NCBI GenBank assembly: GCA_045627185.1 | Contig: JAZQNE010000006.1 | Location: 1-13,771, forward strand | Source: SZUA-448 sp045627185 | GTDB taxonomy: Bacteria > Bacillota > Clostridia > Lachnospirales > Lachnospiraceae | Length of the DNA: 13,771 nt | Reading direction: 5' to 3' | In this document: piece after piece, positions 6,228 through 13,507 of the stretch | Numbering within the stretch: the stretch's first letter is position 1 | How the letters are laid out: the number at the start of each line of letters is the position of its first letter | The notes under the pieces: generated by a model | What the model was told of the DNA's origin: nothing | Database searches by the model: none | The model's input: the letters and a program-made list of their open reading frames with translations, nothing else | Translations under genes and position numbers: made by a program

Positions 6228-7742
6228 TTATTTTTGCTCCTTCATATAATTTTTAAGAGTTACACGGTCAACCTTGCCATTAGCTGTAAGCGGCATGGAA
6301 TCAAGTTTTTTGAAGCTGTTCGGAAGCATGTAGCGAGGAAGCTTGTCCTTAAGCAGTCCTGCCAGCTCGCTTTCGGAAACATCGCCCACATAGTAAAGAA
6401 CAATGCGGGATTTAACCTGATCGTAAACACAGCCGGAAATTTTAACTCCGTCCTGCATGTTCACGTTAACCTCAATTTCACCGAGCTCAATACGATGGCC
6501 CATGTGCTTAATCTGGAAATCCTTACGGGAAATGAAAACAAGCTCGCCATATTCATTAAGACGCGCAAGGTCACCCGTGCGGTAAATAATTTCGGGATAT
6601 GCGGTATTCAAAGGATTCTGCGTATAGCATTCCGATGTTTTCTCAGGATTGTTGTAATATCCGAGAGTTACGGAAGTACCTCTGATGCAGATTTCACCAA
6701 CCTCACCGGGAGCAGCAGGCTTGTTATCCTCAGTAAGAAGCAGGATTTCGGTATTCTTGAAAGGACGTCCGATAGGCATTACCTCATCAAGTTCAAAATC
6801 TCTGTTTACATGATAGAAACAGCACATACCGGTTCCTTCGGTAGGTCCGTAAAGGTTTGTAAAGCTTGCATCGGGCAGGGCCTTCTTCCACTTGCGGTAC
6901 TGCTTGATAGGGAAAACTTCACTGCCGAAAGCAATTGTTTTAAGGTATTCGGGCTTAACAACGTCAAGCACGTTAAATGCGGAAATCATGGTAAGAGCAG
7001 ATACAACCCAGCAGATTGTATTAACCTGATGCTCATTCATGTATTCAACAAGCTTAATTGGGAACATGAACAGGCTCTTCGGAATAAGCCATGTGGTAGC
7101 ACCGAATTTCAGTGTGGGATAAAGCTCCTTTAAGCAGGCATCAAAGTAAAGCGGTGTCTGATTTCCGAAAACAGTATCGCTGCTAAAGCCCAGAGTGTCG
7201 CTAAGCTGCTCAATATAATCAAGAACCGAGCGGTGGCATGCTGCAACGCCCTTCGGGATACCTGTAGAGCCTGACGTAAACACAATGTAAATCGGGTCTG
7301 TATCAATAGCCGAATCATGAATCAGCTGAAGTGCGGCATCATCAGCCTCACCGGTAATGATATCATCATAAAGAACCGTTTTTCCTGTAAAACCAAGGTC
7401 TTCGGACTTTGCAAGAGTATCACTGTCGCAAATCATAAGCGGAGACTGAACATTGTCAAGAATAAGCTTTATGCGGCCTGCAGGCATTTCTTCATCAATA
7501 GGAACATAGAAACAGCCGGCCTCAATTGTACCGAAAAAGCTCACTATTTCCTTCGGGCTCTTATTCATGAAAATAACAACGGGCTTGCGGTAAATATTTT
7601 CTTTATGGATAAACGATGCAATCGCCCTTGAATAATCATAAACATTTCTAAAGGTGTACTGTGTATTGTCATCACAGTAAGCAAGCTTATCCGGACATTT
7701 GTCTATTATTTCATAAAGATAATCAATAACATTATTACGCAT
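6228..7742 (-). CDS. Amino-acid adenylation enzyme, DltA-like (D-amino acid--carrier protein ligase)
   Basis: A 504-residue stand-alone adenylation domain that activates an amino acid with ATP and loads it onto the carrier protein. Core motifs in order: A3 YIVFTSGSTGIPKGV (152-166), an A4-like FDACLKE with Asp201 at the place that binds the alpha-amino group in amino-acid adenylating enzymes, GSEVFP (273-278), A5 YGPTEGT (298-304), A7 YRTGD (387-391), A8 about 406-424, and A10 NGK with catalytic Lys490. Asp201 supports an amino-acid substrate. The GSEVFP stretch aligns where I recall Bacillus DltA having CGEVLP, so the pocket may differ. GTG 7754 is in frame, but GTGAGG there makes a good ribosome site 6 nt before ATG 7742, so ATG is chosen. 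It lies 21 nt after the transglutaminase stop. Confidence 0.92.
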   Translation of the reverse strand: MRNNVIDYLYEIIDKCPDKLAYCDDNTQYTFRNVYDYSRAIASFIHKENIYRKPVVIFMNKSPKEIVSFFGTIEAGCFYVPIDEEMPAGRIKLILDNVQSPLMICDSDTLAKSEDLGFTGKTVLYDDIITGEADDAALQLIHDSAIDTDPIYIVFTSGSTGIPKGVAACHRSVLDYIEQLSDTLGFSSDTVFGNQTPLYFDACLKELYPTLKFGATTWLIPKSLFMFPIKLVEYMNEHQVNTICWVVSALTMISAFNVLDVVKPEYLKTIAFGSEVFPIKQYRKWKKALPDASFTNLYGPTEGTGMCCFYHVNRDFELDEVMPIGRPFKNTEILLLTEDNKPAAPGEVGEICIRGTSVTLGYYNNPEKTSECYTQNPLNTAYPEIIYRTGDLARLNEYGELVFISRKDFQIKHMGHRIELGEIEVNVNMQDGVKISGCVYDQVKSRIVLYYVGDVSESELAGLLKDKLPRYMLPNSFKKLDSMPLTANGKVDRVTLKNYMKEQK

Positions 7743-7763
7743 TTTATGCCTCACAAAAATACA

Positions 7764-9557
7764 TTAATCGGGATAATTCGGGAACATTTCCTTAAGGTAC
7801 TTGTTCTCCTTCATAAACTTCTCAAACGTTCCGCCGTTTGCAAGATATTTGTCAATATCGTTGCCGTACTTGTAATAAGGACGTTCTGCATCCTCACCGT
7901 ACATAAACTTGTAAATATCACCGTTTCTGTTAACCGTATAGGTTTCACGGTCATAGAAATGAGTGCTGAGGTGAGGAGACATTTCGGAATAGATCATCAT
8001 GAGTTCATCATTCCACATGAAGATTTCCGGTCTGTCCTTTCTAAGACATGTATCAAAATGATAATAGCCGTCACCAATATTAACAAGATGCCAGAAATGC
8101 GTCGAATGAGTAGGATCACGTTTAACCTTCTCAATTATGAACGAATCGAATCCGCCGTAATCAAGAAGAGCCTGTGCAAGACATGCATATCCGAAGCAGT
8201 CACCACACTGCCAGTTAACTGCATACCAGAAGCCCTTGTTTCTGTCTTCGTGGCCGATTCCGAGAGCACTTGCATAACTCATGTGAGTTGTAACATAATC
8301 ATAAATGGCACGGAGTCTTTCAAGATCATCCATATCATCGGTGATAATCTTTTTATAAATAGCCTCAGTAGTAATCTGGACATAGTAATCTGAGTATTTA
8401 TCAATAACCATGGTGAATACTGCTTTTTTAACGGTCGAATTGCCTGCGGCATCCGTAACGGTATAGATGACATCATAACTGCCCTCGGTCTTGGGGTCAA
8501 GAGAATCATGATTAACCTCAATCGTAAGACCCTTCTCACAGTTGTCGGTGTATGTAACGCCGTCAAGGTACTGTATGGGCTCACCAATAACACAGGTCTT
8601 GTCCTTAACACCGGAAATCACGGGAGCTTCAGTGTCAACCAGCAGTGTCAGCTTAACCTCAGCTTCGCTGATGTTTCCGCCTTCATCGGTAGCAAGAATC
8701 TTCAGAATCTGCTCACCTGCTTCATTTGTAACGGGATCTGTCTCAAAGCTCAGTGTAACATCTGTGGAGTCATTACAGCTGGTTACAAATTCTTCAGGTT
8801 TCCAATCGGTATTGATATAACCCGAAAGATCCTGAACTGCAAGTTCGGGATTTTTGGAATCCACAACACTTACGGAGCAGTTGATTACGGCACCGTCTAC
8901 AGTCAGAACGAAATTATTTCTGCCAAGAACGGTATTGTCAAACGTGCTTATGTCGACATCTGTTGAGTATTCGCGGGCACTTTCGACAAAATCATCAATA
9001 GTGGGAAGTTCATCAAAAATCTCAATCTCAATGTCCTTCGCAAACAGAGAAATAATATAGAGTTTCTGCGGATATTCGGTATAATTGCCGGTGCTGTCGC
9101 TGATTCTTATCACAACATCCTGGTATCCCACCTGATTGAAATCAGGCGCTTTTACAAACCGGATGGAAACAGGGGTTGCATCGGTTGTGCTTGTGACAAA
9201 AACATCAGGACCACAGGTAGAGCCCTTGAAAAGGTCTACGTCATGAGTTATTGCGGTAGGGGCAATACTGTCTTTAATGATCAGCGTTGATGTGCTGCGG
9301 AAAATCCAGTGCTTAATTTCAATCGGATATTCTCCGGGAGCATTGGGATTTGGAAGAACATAGCGGTCGGTAAATGTAATGTTTGCCTTTTTCTTTGTAA
9401 CAAAGTCATCACAGCTTACCTGCACACCGGCTTCAGTTGTAACTTCAGAATAAACAAGACTGGAAAAATATATTTTCAGGCCGACCATTGTAGCAATAAG
9501 TGCTACAATCAGACCGGTCTCGACCAGCAAAATAATTTTTTGAGTTTTCCTGCTCAC
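7764..9557 (-). CDS. Membrane-anchored transglutaminase-like protein with Ig-like domains
   Basis: A 597-residue extracellular protein. Residues about 8-31 form a single N-terminal membrane helix. Residues about 40-385 are a chain of beta-rich Ig/cadherin-like repeats; the last (about 308-385: DTEAPVISGVKDK... TVTDAAGNS) is typical of DUF5011/HYR-type modules. The C-terminal transglutaminase-like core has all three catalytic residues: Cys454 in CGDCFGYA, His490 in THFWHLVN, Asp502 in YYHFDTC. Such folds act as cross-linkers, amidases or cysteine proteases; the reaction here is unknown. The start is GTG 9557, with GGGGAGG 9 nt upstream and a 4-nt GTGA overlap with the racemase stop, indicating translational coupling. 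It may process a wall peptide or protein connected with the acyl-transfer system (inference). Confidence 0.9.
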   Translation of the reverse strand: MSRKTQKIILLVETGLIVALIATMVGLKIYFSSLVYSEVTTEAGVQVSCDDFVTKKKANITFTDRYVLPNPNAPGEYPIEIKHWIFRSTSTLIIKDSIAPTAITHDVDLFKGSTCGPDVFVTSTTDATPVSIRFVKAPDFNQVGYQDVVIRISDSTGNYTEYPQKLYIISLFAKDIEIEIFDELPTIDDFVESAREYSTDVDISTFDNTVLGRNNFVLTVDGAVINCSVSVVDSKNPELAVQDLSGYINTDWKPEEFVTSCNDSTDVTLSFETDPVTNEAGEQILKILATDEGGNISEAEVKLTLLVDTEAPVISGVKDKTCVIGEPIQYLDGVTYTDNCEKGLTIEVNHDSLDPKTEGSYDVIYTVTDAAGNSTVKKAVFTMVIDKYSDYYVQITTEAIYKKIITDDMDDLERLRAIYDYVTTHMSYASALGIGHEDRNKGFWYAVNWQCGDCFGYACLAQALLDYGGFDSFIIEKVKRDPTHSTHFWHLVNIGDGYYHFDTCLRKDRPEIFMWNDELMMIYSEMSPHLSTHFYDRETYTVNRNGDIYKFMYGEDAERPYYKYGNDIDKYLANGGTFEKFMKENKYLKEMFPNYPD

Positions 9558-10270
9558 GTGGCATTACCTCCCCTAAGTAAATAGCCCGCTTTCACTATGG
9601 ATACCTCAGCCAGTACATCAAGTGTGTCCGTGATTTCAAAATCAAGCCCGTACTGCTCACGCGCAACGCTTATTTCCGTGCACCCTGCGATAATCTCCTC
9701 TGCCCCGGCATCTTTGAGGCATTTTACAACCCGGAGGAAATCAGAAGTGTCATAATCAGCCTTTCCGGCTTTAACGCCGTTGTAAATCAGGTTCATAACA
9801 GCTTTCTGTCCCATTTCATCCGGATAAACAACTTCAATTCCAAACGGTGAAAGGAATTTCTCAAACACCTTTCCCTTAACAGCACCTGTAGTAGCCAGAA
9901 CGCCAACCTTCTTAACCCCGCGTTCATTAAGAACACGGCCGGTTTCAGCAATCATGTTCACAATTTCAATGTTGCAGTCTTTTTCAATTGCACCAAAGAA
10001 GTAATGTGAAGTATTGCACGGAATAATGACAAAATCAGCTCCACAGTTTTCAAGAATATGAATCGACTCACGAATTGCCTCAACAGGTGAAGGCCCTCCG
10101 TGCAGGATGGCTTCCGTTCTGTCGGGTATCATCGGATTATTGTCGATGAAAACACGAATATGATCGGCATCACGAGCAGCTTCCGTCCGGCTGACAATTC
10201 GGTCAAGCAGCCTCACCGTAGCCATAGGCCCCATACCGCCTACAACGCCTATCTTTTTTTTAGGATCCAT
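9554..10270 (-). CDS. Aspartate/glutamate-family amino-acid racemase
   Basis: A 238-residue PLP-independent racemase of the Asp/Glu/hydantoin racemase family. Motifs: N-terminal GVVGGMGPMATVRLLDRIV (8-26), the first catalytic Cys in IIPCNTSHYFF (Cys85), and the second in IIAGCTEISVA (Cys197). Two apposed cysteines perform the two-base epimerisation. Sequence style (GGMGPMAT, PCNTSH) fits aspartate racemase better than glutamate racemase MurI; broad-specificity members exist. ATG 10270 is chosen over an upstream in-frame start at 10405 because the promoter and the preceding gene's terminator occupy that stretch, and AAGGA lies 10 nt before 10270. It heads the operon and overlaps the transglutaminase-like gene by 4 nt, so it probably supplies a D-amino acid to the adenylation enzyme two genes on (inference). 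Confidence 0.92.
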   Translation of the reverse strand: MDPKKKIGVVGGMGPMATVRLLDRIVSRTEAARDADHIRVFIDNNPMIPDRTEAILHGGPSPVEAIRESIHILENCGADFVIIPCNTSHYFFGAIEKDCNIEIVNMIAETGRVLNERGVKKVGVLATTGAVKGKVFEKFLSPFGIEVVYPDEMGQKAVMNLIYNGVKAGKADYDTSDFLRVVKCLKDAGAEEIIAGCTEISVAREQYGLDFEITDTLDVLAEVSIVKAGYLLRGGNAT

Positions 10271-10307
10271 ACTATATTGTTCCTTTTCTTTTTTTACCCA
10301 TTCCTCT

Positions 10308-10335
10308 ATTATATAAAAAAATGCAAAAAAAACAA
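10308..10335 (-). promoter_or_regulatory. Promoter of the racemase-led operon
   Basis: On the minus strand TTGTTT (10335-10330) and a consensus TATAAT (10313-10308) are separated by 16 bp of AT-rich DNA. Transcription would start near 10300, giving a leader of about 30 nt before ATG 10270. The -35 region lies in the U-tract/stem of the upstream terminator. Confidence 0.65.
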
Positions 10336-10358
10336 GGGTAAAAATCATTTTCACCCTT
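10325..10358 (-). terminator. Rho-independent terminator after the acetyltransferase gene
   Basis: On the minus strand AAGGGT (10358-10353) pairs with ACCCTT (10339-10334), extended by TTTT/AAAA past one mismatch, with a 3-nt loop, followed by TTGTTTTTTTTGC. It begins about 30 nt after the stop at 10389. The plus-strand copy is also followed by T residues, so it could work in both directions, but no plus-strand gene is seen. Confidence 0.75.
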
Positions 10359-10388
10359 TTTACACAAATTGCGGTTAAGAGGGGAATT

Positions 10389-11078
10389 TTACAGTTTCCC
10401 CTCAACCAGCAAAGCCATATTTTTAGTTAAATTTTCATAAAATTTTCCTATGTGGATTCCGTCAACCAGCCCGTGATGAGCAACAAGCGTAACCGGCATC
10501 ATAAGACGTCCGCGAAAATCCTCCTCAAACTTACCCCAGCTGATGCGCGGGTTTGAATCATACCTGTCTGTCATGGGATGCACAATGTCATTATAATGAA
10601 TCCACGGAATACATGTCGGGAAAAAGAAAGCTTCAATCTCTTCATCCTCTTCAAGAGTTCCGCTCTGCCTTGCAAGCTGCTGCAGTTCCGCTGCCTTCGC
10701 AATGTATTCTTCCCAGGGCATATGGTGCGTAAGCGGACAATAGCAGTACAGTTCATCACCTGTAGCCTCTGTGTGCGAAGTCGGGCATTCCGCATATTCC
10801 CTGACTTCTATATCCGAAAGGATGCCCGTCCCTGACACTTCTTCTTTAGGAAGCCTGTGAATTCTCTGTCTCAGCTGCGGTACAGCCTCTGCCGAAAGAG
10901 CCGCAACGTGAAGAAAACTCAGGAAAAATGAGCATTTCTCGCGTTTGCAGAACGCTCTCAGGTCAGTTACATCCACATTTGCAGTTATATTAATATGCGG
11001 GCGCTCCATTGACATAAAATATTCAAGATGCGCTCTTCGCGGGAAATTATTCAAATCAATCAGTTTATATTCAATCAT
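10389..11078 (-). CDS. Chloramphenicol acetyltransferase-family protein
   Basis: A 229-residue CAT-fold acetyltransferase that would transfer acetyl from acetyl-CoA to a hydroxyl group. The catalytic signature HHGLVDG (201-207) is intact, with His202 as general base and Asp206 as its structural partner. Other family features are the N-terminal RRAHLEYF and the NPRISWGKF segment (176-184). Length fits the trimeric CAT family (about 210-230). Many chromosomal Clostridia homologs have not been shown to give chloramphenicol resistance, so the substrate is open. It starts 14 nt after the intact CapA-family gene, with GGGGGAG 4 nt before the ATG, and ends before a terminator, so it is the last gene of the CapA unit. 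Confidence 0.9.
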   Translation of the reverse strand: MIEYKLIDLNNFPRRAHLEYFMSMERPHINITANVDVTDLRAFCKREKCSFFLSFLHVAALSAEAVPQLRQRIHRLPKEEVSGTGILSDIEVREYAECPTSHTEATGDELYCYCPLTHHMPWEEYIAKAAELQQLARQSGTLEEDEEIEAFFFPTCIPWIHYNDIVHPMTDRYDSNPRISWGKFEEDFRGRLMMPVTLVAHHGLVDGIHIGKFYENLTKNMALLVEGKL

Positions 11079-11092
11079 AATTCTCCCCCATC

Positions 11093-12253
11093 TTACTCAG
11101 CCTTATGAACCCTGCCCTCTTTATCAACCGTTGTTCCTACAGCCTTGCAAAGGTCACTCAGTCGGCCGAAAAGGCCGTCGGCAGCATCGCCGGTAAGCAC
11201 TATCGGACAGTAGTCATTCCTGCTTGTAACGGAAGAAAGCTGGCAGGGAATAACGTAGGCATCTGTCTCCGGCTGCAAAACACCGTCAACAAAGGTAAAT
11301 GTCTGGTGCCAGATCATGGAATCCTTCTTGGCAGGGTTTGAAGAACCGCCGTAGCAGAAATTGCCCATGCCGTAAACAATATATTTGTCCTTGTAAATCT
11401 CTATACCCTGAAGAAGGTGCGCGTGACACCCCACAACAAGGTCATACCCCTTATCAATGCACCACTTGCCCATCTTCAACTGCGAATCGGTAATTGTCTG
11501 GTCCTTGTCACCGCCCCAGTGCGGGCAGGCAATAATCAGGTCCGCGCCCATATCCTTAAGCTTGTCAAAGCCTTCATCAAGGAATGTGTAGCAACGGTCA
11601 TGCTCATTATATTCATTCACGGAAACAAAGCCTATTTTGATGCCATCCTTCGTCTCAAACAGACCAACATCGTTACCCCAGCCGCTGTTCAGCGCATAAA
11701 CGATGCCGGCATCCTTCACGGTCTGCACGGTATCCTTAACGCCCTGCTTAAGGTAATCCATAATGTGATTGTTGCCAAGAGTAGCCACTTCAACCGATGA
11801 GCGCGTGAGAATATCTATGTACTCAAAACGTCCCTTGTGAACCCAGACCTTTCCGGGATAAGGCTCGGTTGATTCGGTAAGAGTACCCTCAAGATTGACT
11901 ATTGTACAGTCATCCTGCTCGAAAATAGACTTAACGTTCTTCAGGAAATAATCCTTGCCGTACTTGTCATAATACTGGTGGAAAGACCCCTCATAGGCCT
12001 GCTTCTGGTTGCTTCCGAGCGTGCAGTCGCCCACACAGTTAATAGTCACAGACACAACCTTCGGAGTTGGCGTAGGCGTATTGGTGGGAGTTGGTGTGTT
12101 GGTAGGTGTGGGAGTAGGCGTATTTGTAGGGGTAGGCGTAGCCGTAGCCGTAGGATAAGGCGATGGCGATGCCGTTGGCGTAGCCTTATTAAGCGCACAT
12201 CCCGCGAGTAAAATAATCCCGGCCATTGAACAAATTAAAACAAGCTTTTTCAT
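11093..12253 (-). CDS. CapA-family lipoprotein (PGA_cap metallophosphatase-like), intact copy
   Basis: A 386-residue predicted lipoprotein: signal peptide with lipobox LLAGC (Cys19), a Thr/Pro/Asn-rich spacer (about 24-65), then a PGA_cap domain (about 67-340). Visible motifs are VGDCTLGSN (Asp76), TIVNLEGT (Asn120, Glu122), TLGNNHIMDYL (160-163), CPHWGGDK (His245), GCHAHLLQGIE (His277, His279) and GMGNFCYGG (297-299), the calcineurin-like metal-site pattern of CapA/PgsA proteins. Family members take part in poly-gamma-glutamate capsule export, but many stand-alone homologs have unknown roles. An upstream in-frame start at 12385 runs into the neighbouring gene; ATG 12253 gives a proper signal peptide and GAGAGG precedes it. 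It is a tandem paralog of the gene at 12321-13487 and is followed by the acetyltransferase gene. Confidence 0.9.
   Translation of the reverse strand: MKKLVLICSMAGIILLAGCALNKATPTASPSPYPTATATPTPTNTPTPTPTNTPTPTNTPTPTPKVVSVTINCVGDCTLGSNQKQAYEGSFHQYYDKYGKDYFLKNVKSIFEQDDCTIVNLEGTLTESTEPYPGKVWVHKGRFEYIDILTRSSVEVATLGNNHIMDYLKQGVKDTVQTVKDAGIVYALNSGWGNDVGLFETKDGIKIGFVSVNEYNEHDRCYTFLDEGFDKLKDMGADLIIACPHWGGDKDQTITDSQLKMGKWCIDKGYDLVVGCHAHLLQGIEIYKDKYIVYGMGNFCYGGSSNPAKKDSMIWHQTFTFVDGVLQPETDAYVIPCQLSSVTSRNDYCPIVLTGDAADGLFGRLSDLCKAVGTTVDKEGRVHKAE
12063..12180 (-). repeat. Degenerate TPTPTN-coding repeat, intact CapA copy
   Basis: Low-complexity direct repeats of about 6-18 bp (GGTGTAGGCGT/ATTGGT variants on the plus strand) encode the TPTPTNTPTPT spacer between the lipidated Cys and the PGA_cap domain. 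Such arrays vary in length by slippage or recombination; the paralog carries a matching array. Confidence 0.7.
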
Positions 12254-12279
12254 AAAACAACAATCCTCTCCCATTATTG

Positions 12280-12321
12280 AAACCGGACAAATTAACCGTT
12301 TATGCAGATTTCGTCCGATTT
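12280..12321 (-). other. Intergenic hairpin between the CapA copies
   Basis: On the minus strand AAATCGGACGAA (12321-12310) pairs with TTTGTCCGGTTT (12291-12280), 12 bp with two G-U pairs and an 18-nt loop. It begins at the stop codon of the upstream copy. No U-run follows, so it is not a standard terminator; it could be an mRNA-stability or processing element, or chance. Confidence 0.35.
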
Positions 12322-13487
12322 TATTCGCTAAGATGCACTCTTCCGTCGCTGTCAACGTATGTGCCCGTGCTCTTGCAGTATTCATTCAGATGCTTAAACA
12401 ATGTTTCAGCATTTTTGCCCGTTAAAACAACCGGACAGTAATCATTCTTCGATGTTACGGATGAAAGGCGGCACGGGATAACATAAGCGTCCGTCTCCGG
12501 CTGAAGAACACCGTCAACAAAAGTGAATGTCTGATGCCAGATCATGGAATCCTTGTCAGCAGGGTTCGTATTCCCACCGTAGCAGAAATTGCCCATGCTG
12601 TAAACAATATATTTACCCTTGTAAATCTCAATTCCCTGAAGCAGGTGCGGATGACATCCAAGCACCAGGTCATAGCCCGCATCAATGCACCAGTGGCCCA
12701 TATCAAACTGGGCGTCCGTAATCACATGAGTCTTGTCAAGGCCCCAGTGATTGCAGGCAATAACAAGATCCGCGCCATCATCGCGCAGCTTCTTAAGCCC
12801 GCGTTCCAGATAATCATAGCAGCCTGTTCCCTCATAATGCTCATTAATTGAAACAAAGCCAAGCTTAATGCCTTCTGCAGTCTCATACATACCCACATGG
12901 TCGCCCCATTCGGTATTCAGGGCATAAACAAGGCCTGCATCCTCAACCGTTTTTATGGTATCCTCAACGCCCTTCTCAAGATAATCCATGATGTGGTTGT
13001 TTCCAAGCGTTCCAACCTCAACAGAGCTGCTTGTGAGGATATTCACGTATTTGGGCTTGCCTTTGTGCAGTCACTGTTTATTCTGAAAGGCCTTCTCCGA
13101 ATTCGTAAAAGTCCCCTCAATATTGACTATGGTGCAGTCATCCTCCTCGAAAATATCACGCACATTCTTCAGGAAATAATCCTGCCCGTAATCATCGTAA
13201 TACTGATGAAATGAGTATTTGTACACTATTTTCTGATTGCTTCCGAGCGTGCAGTCACCCACCGCATTGATTGTCACGGTCACAACCTTCGGGGTTGGTG
13301 TAGGCGTATTGGTAGGTGTTGGCGTATTGGTAGGCGTAGGTGTATTTGTAGGTGTAGGCGTTGGCGTGGATGTTGGCGTACCTGTGGCCGTAGGCACAGG
13401 CGAAACCGTAGGCTCTGCCTTATGAACGGCACATCCTGCCAGAAACAGTAATCCTATTACTAAGCAAACACAAGTGAACTTTTTCAT
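12321..13487 (-). pseudogene. CapA-family lipoprotein copy interrupted by one in-frame TGA
   Basis: The same architecture as the neighbouring copy: lipobox LFLAGC, a TPTPTN spacer, then a PGA_cap domain with VGDCTLGSN, TIVNIEGT, TLGNNHIMDYL, CNHWG, GCHPHLLQGIE and SMGNFCYGG, 388 codons in one frame. Codon 139 (13071-13073) is TGA. The intact paralog has TGG (Trp137) at the aligned position (GKVWVHKG against NKQ-stop-LHKG). Everything after the stop remains well conserved in the same frame, so this is a single nonsense change, recent or a sequencing error, not a frameshift. The truncated product would stop before most of the metal-site motifs. The second open stretch begins at a GTG (13046) that is an internal Val codon, not a real start. 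GGAGA lies 11 nt before ATG 13487. Confidence 0.85.
13292..13415 (-). repeat. Degenerate TPTPTN-coding repeat, interrupted CapA copy
   Basis: Direct repeats related to those of the intact copy encode the TPTPTNTPTPTN spacer after the lipobox. Unit order and number differ slightly between copies, as expected of slippage-prone repeats after duplication. Confidence 0.7.
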
Positions 13488-13507
13488 AAAATGCTGTCTC
13501 CTGTAAA

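Noticed and set aside
6234..7133. A 299-codon plus-strand ORF opposite the adenylation gene
   Set aside because: It is antisense to a protein with all adenylation motifs in order, shows no recognisable domain, and long antisense frames are common opposite genes with this codon bias.
7746..8393. A 215-codon plus-strand ORF opposite the transglutaminase-like core
   Set aside because: The minus strand encodes the catalytic Cys/His/Asp motifs here; the plus-strand product has no domain features.
10271..10405. N-terminal extension of the racemase to 10405
   Set aside because: The stretch holds the preceding terminator, promoter and ribosome site, and family members begin near the GGMGP motif, as from ATG 10270.
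12254..12385. Upstream extension of the intact CapA ORF to 12385
   Set aside because: It would overlap the preceding paralog's 3' end and bury the lipoprotein signal peptide; ATG 12253 gives a proper signal sequence and ribosome site.
12321..13046. A separate gene starting with GTG at 13046
   Set aside because: That GTG is an internal Val codon conserved in context with the paralog's corresponding region, lacks a ribosome site, and the frame is continuous with the upstream half apart from one TGA.
13071..13073. Selenocysteine or reassigned TGA codon
   Set aside because: The aligned residue is Trp, not Cys; no convincing SECIS-like stem follows, and other genes here use TGA as a normal stop.
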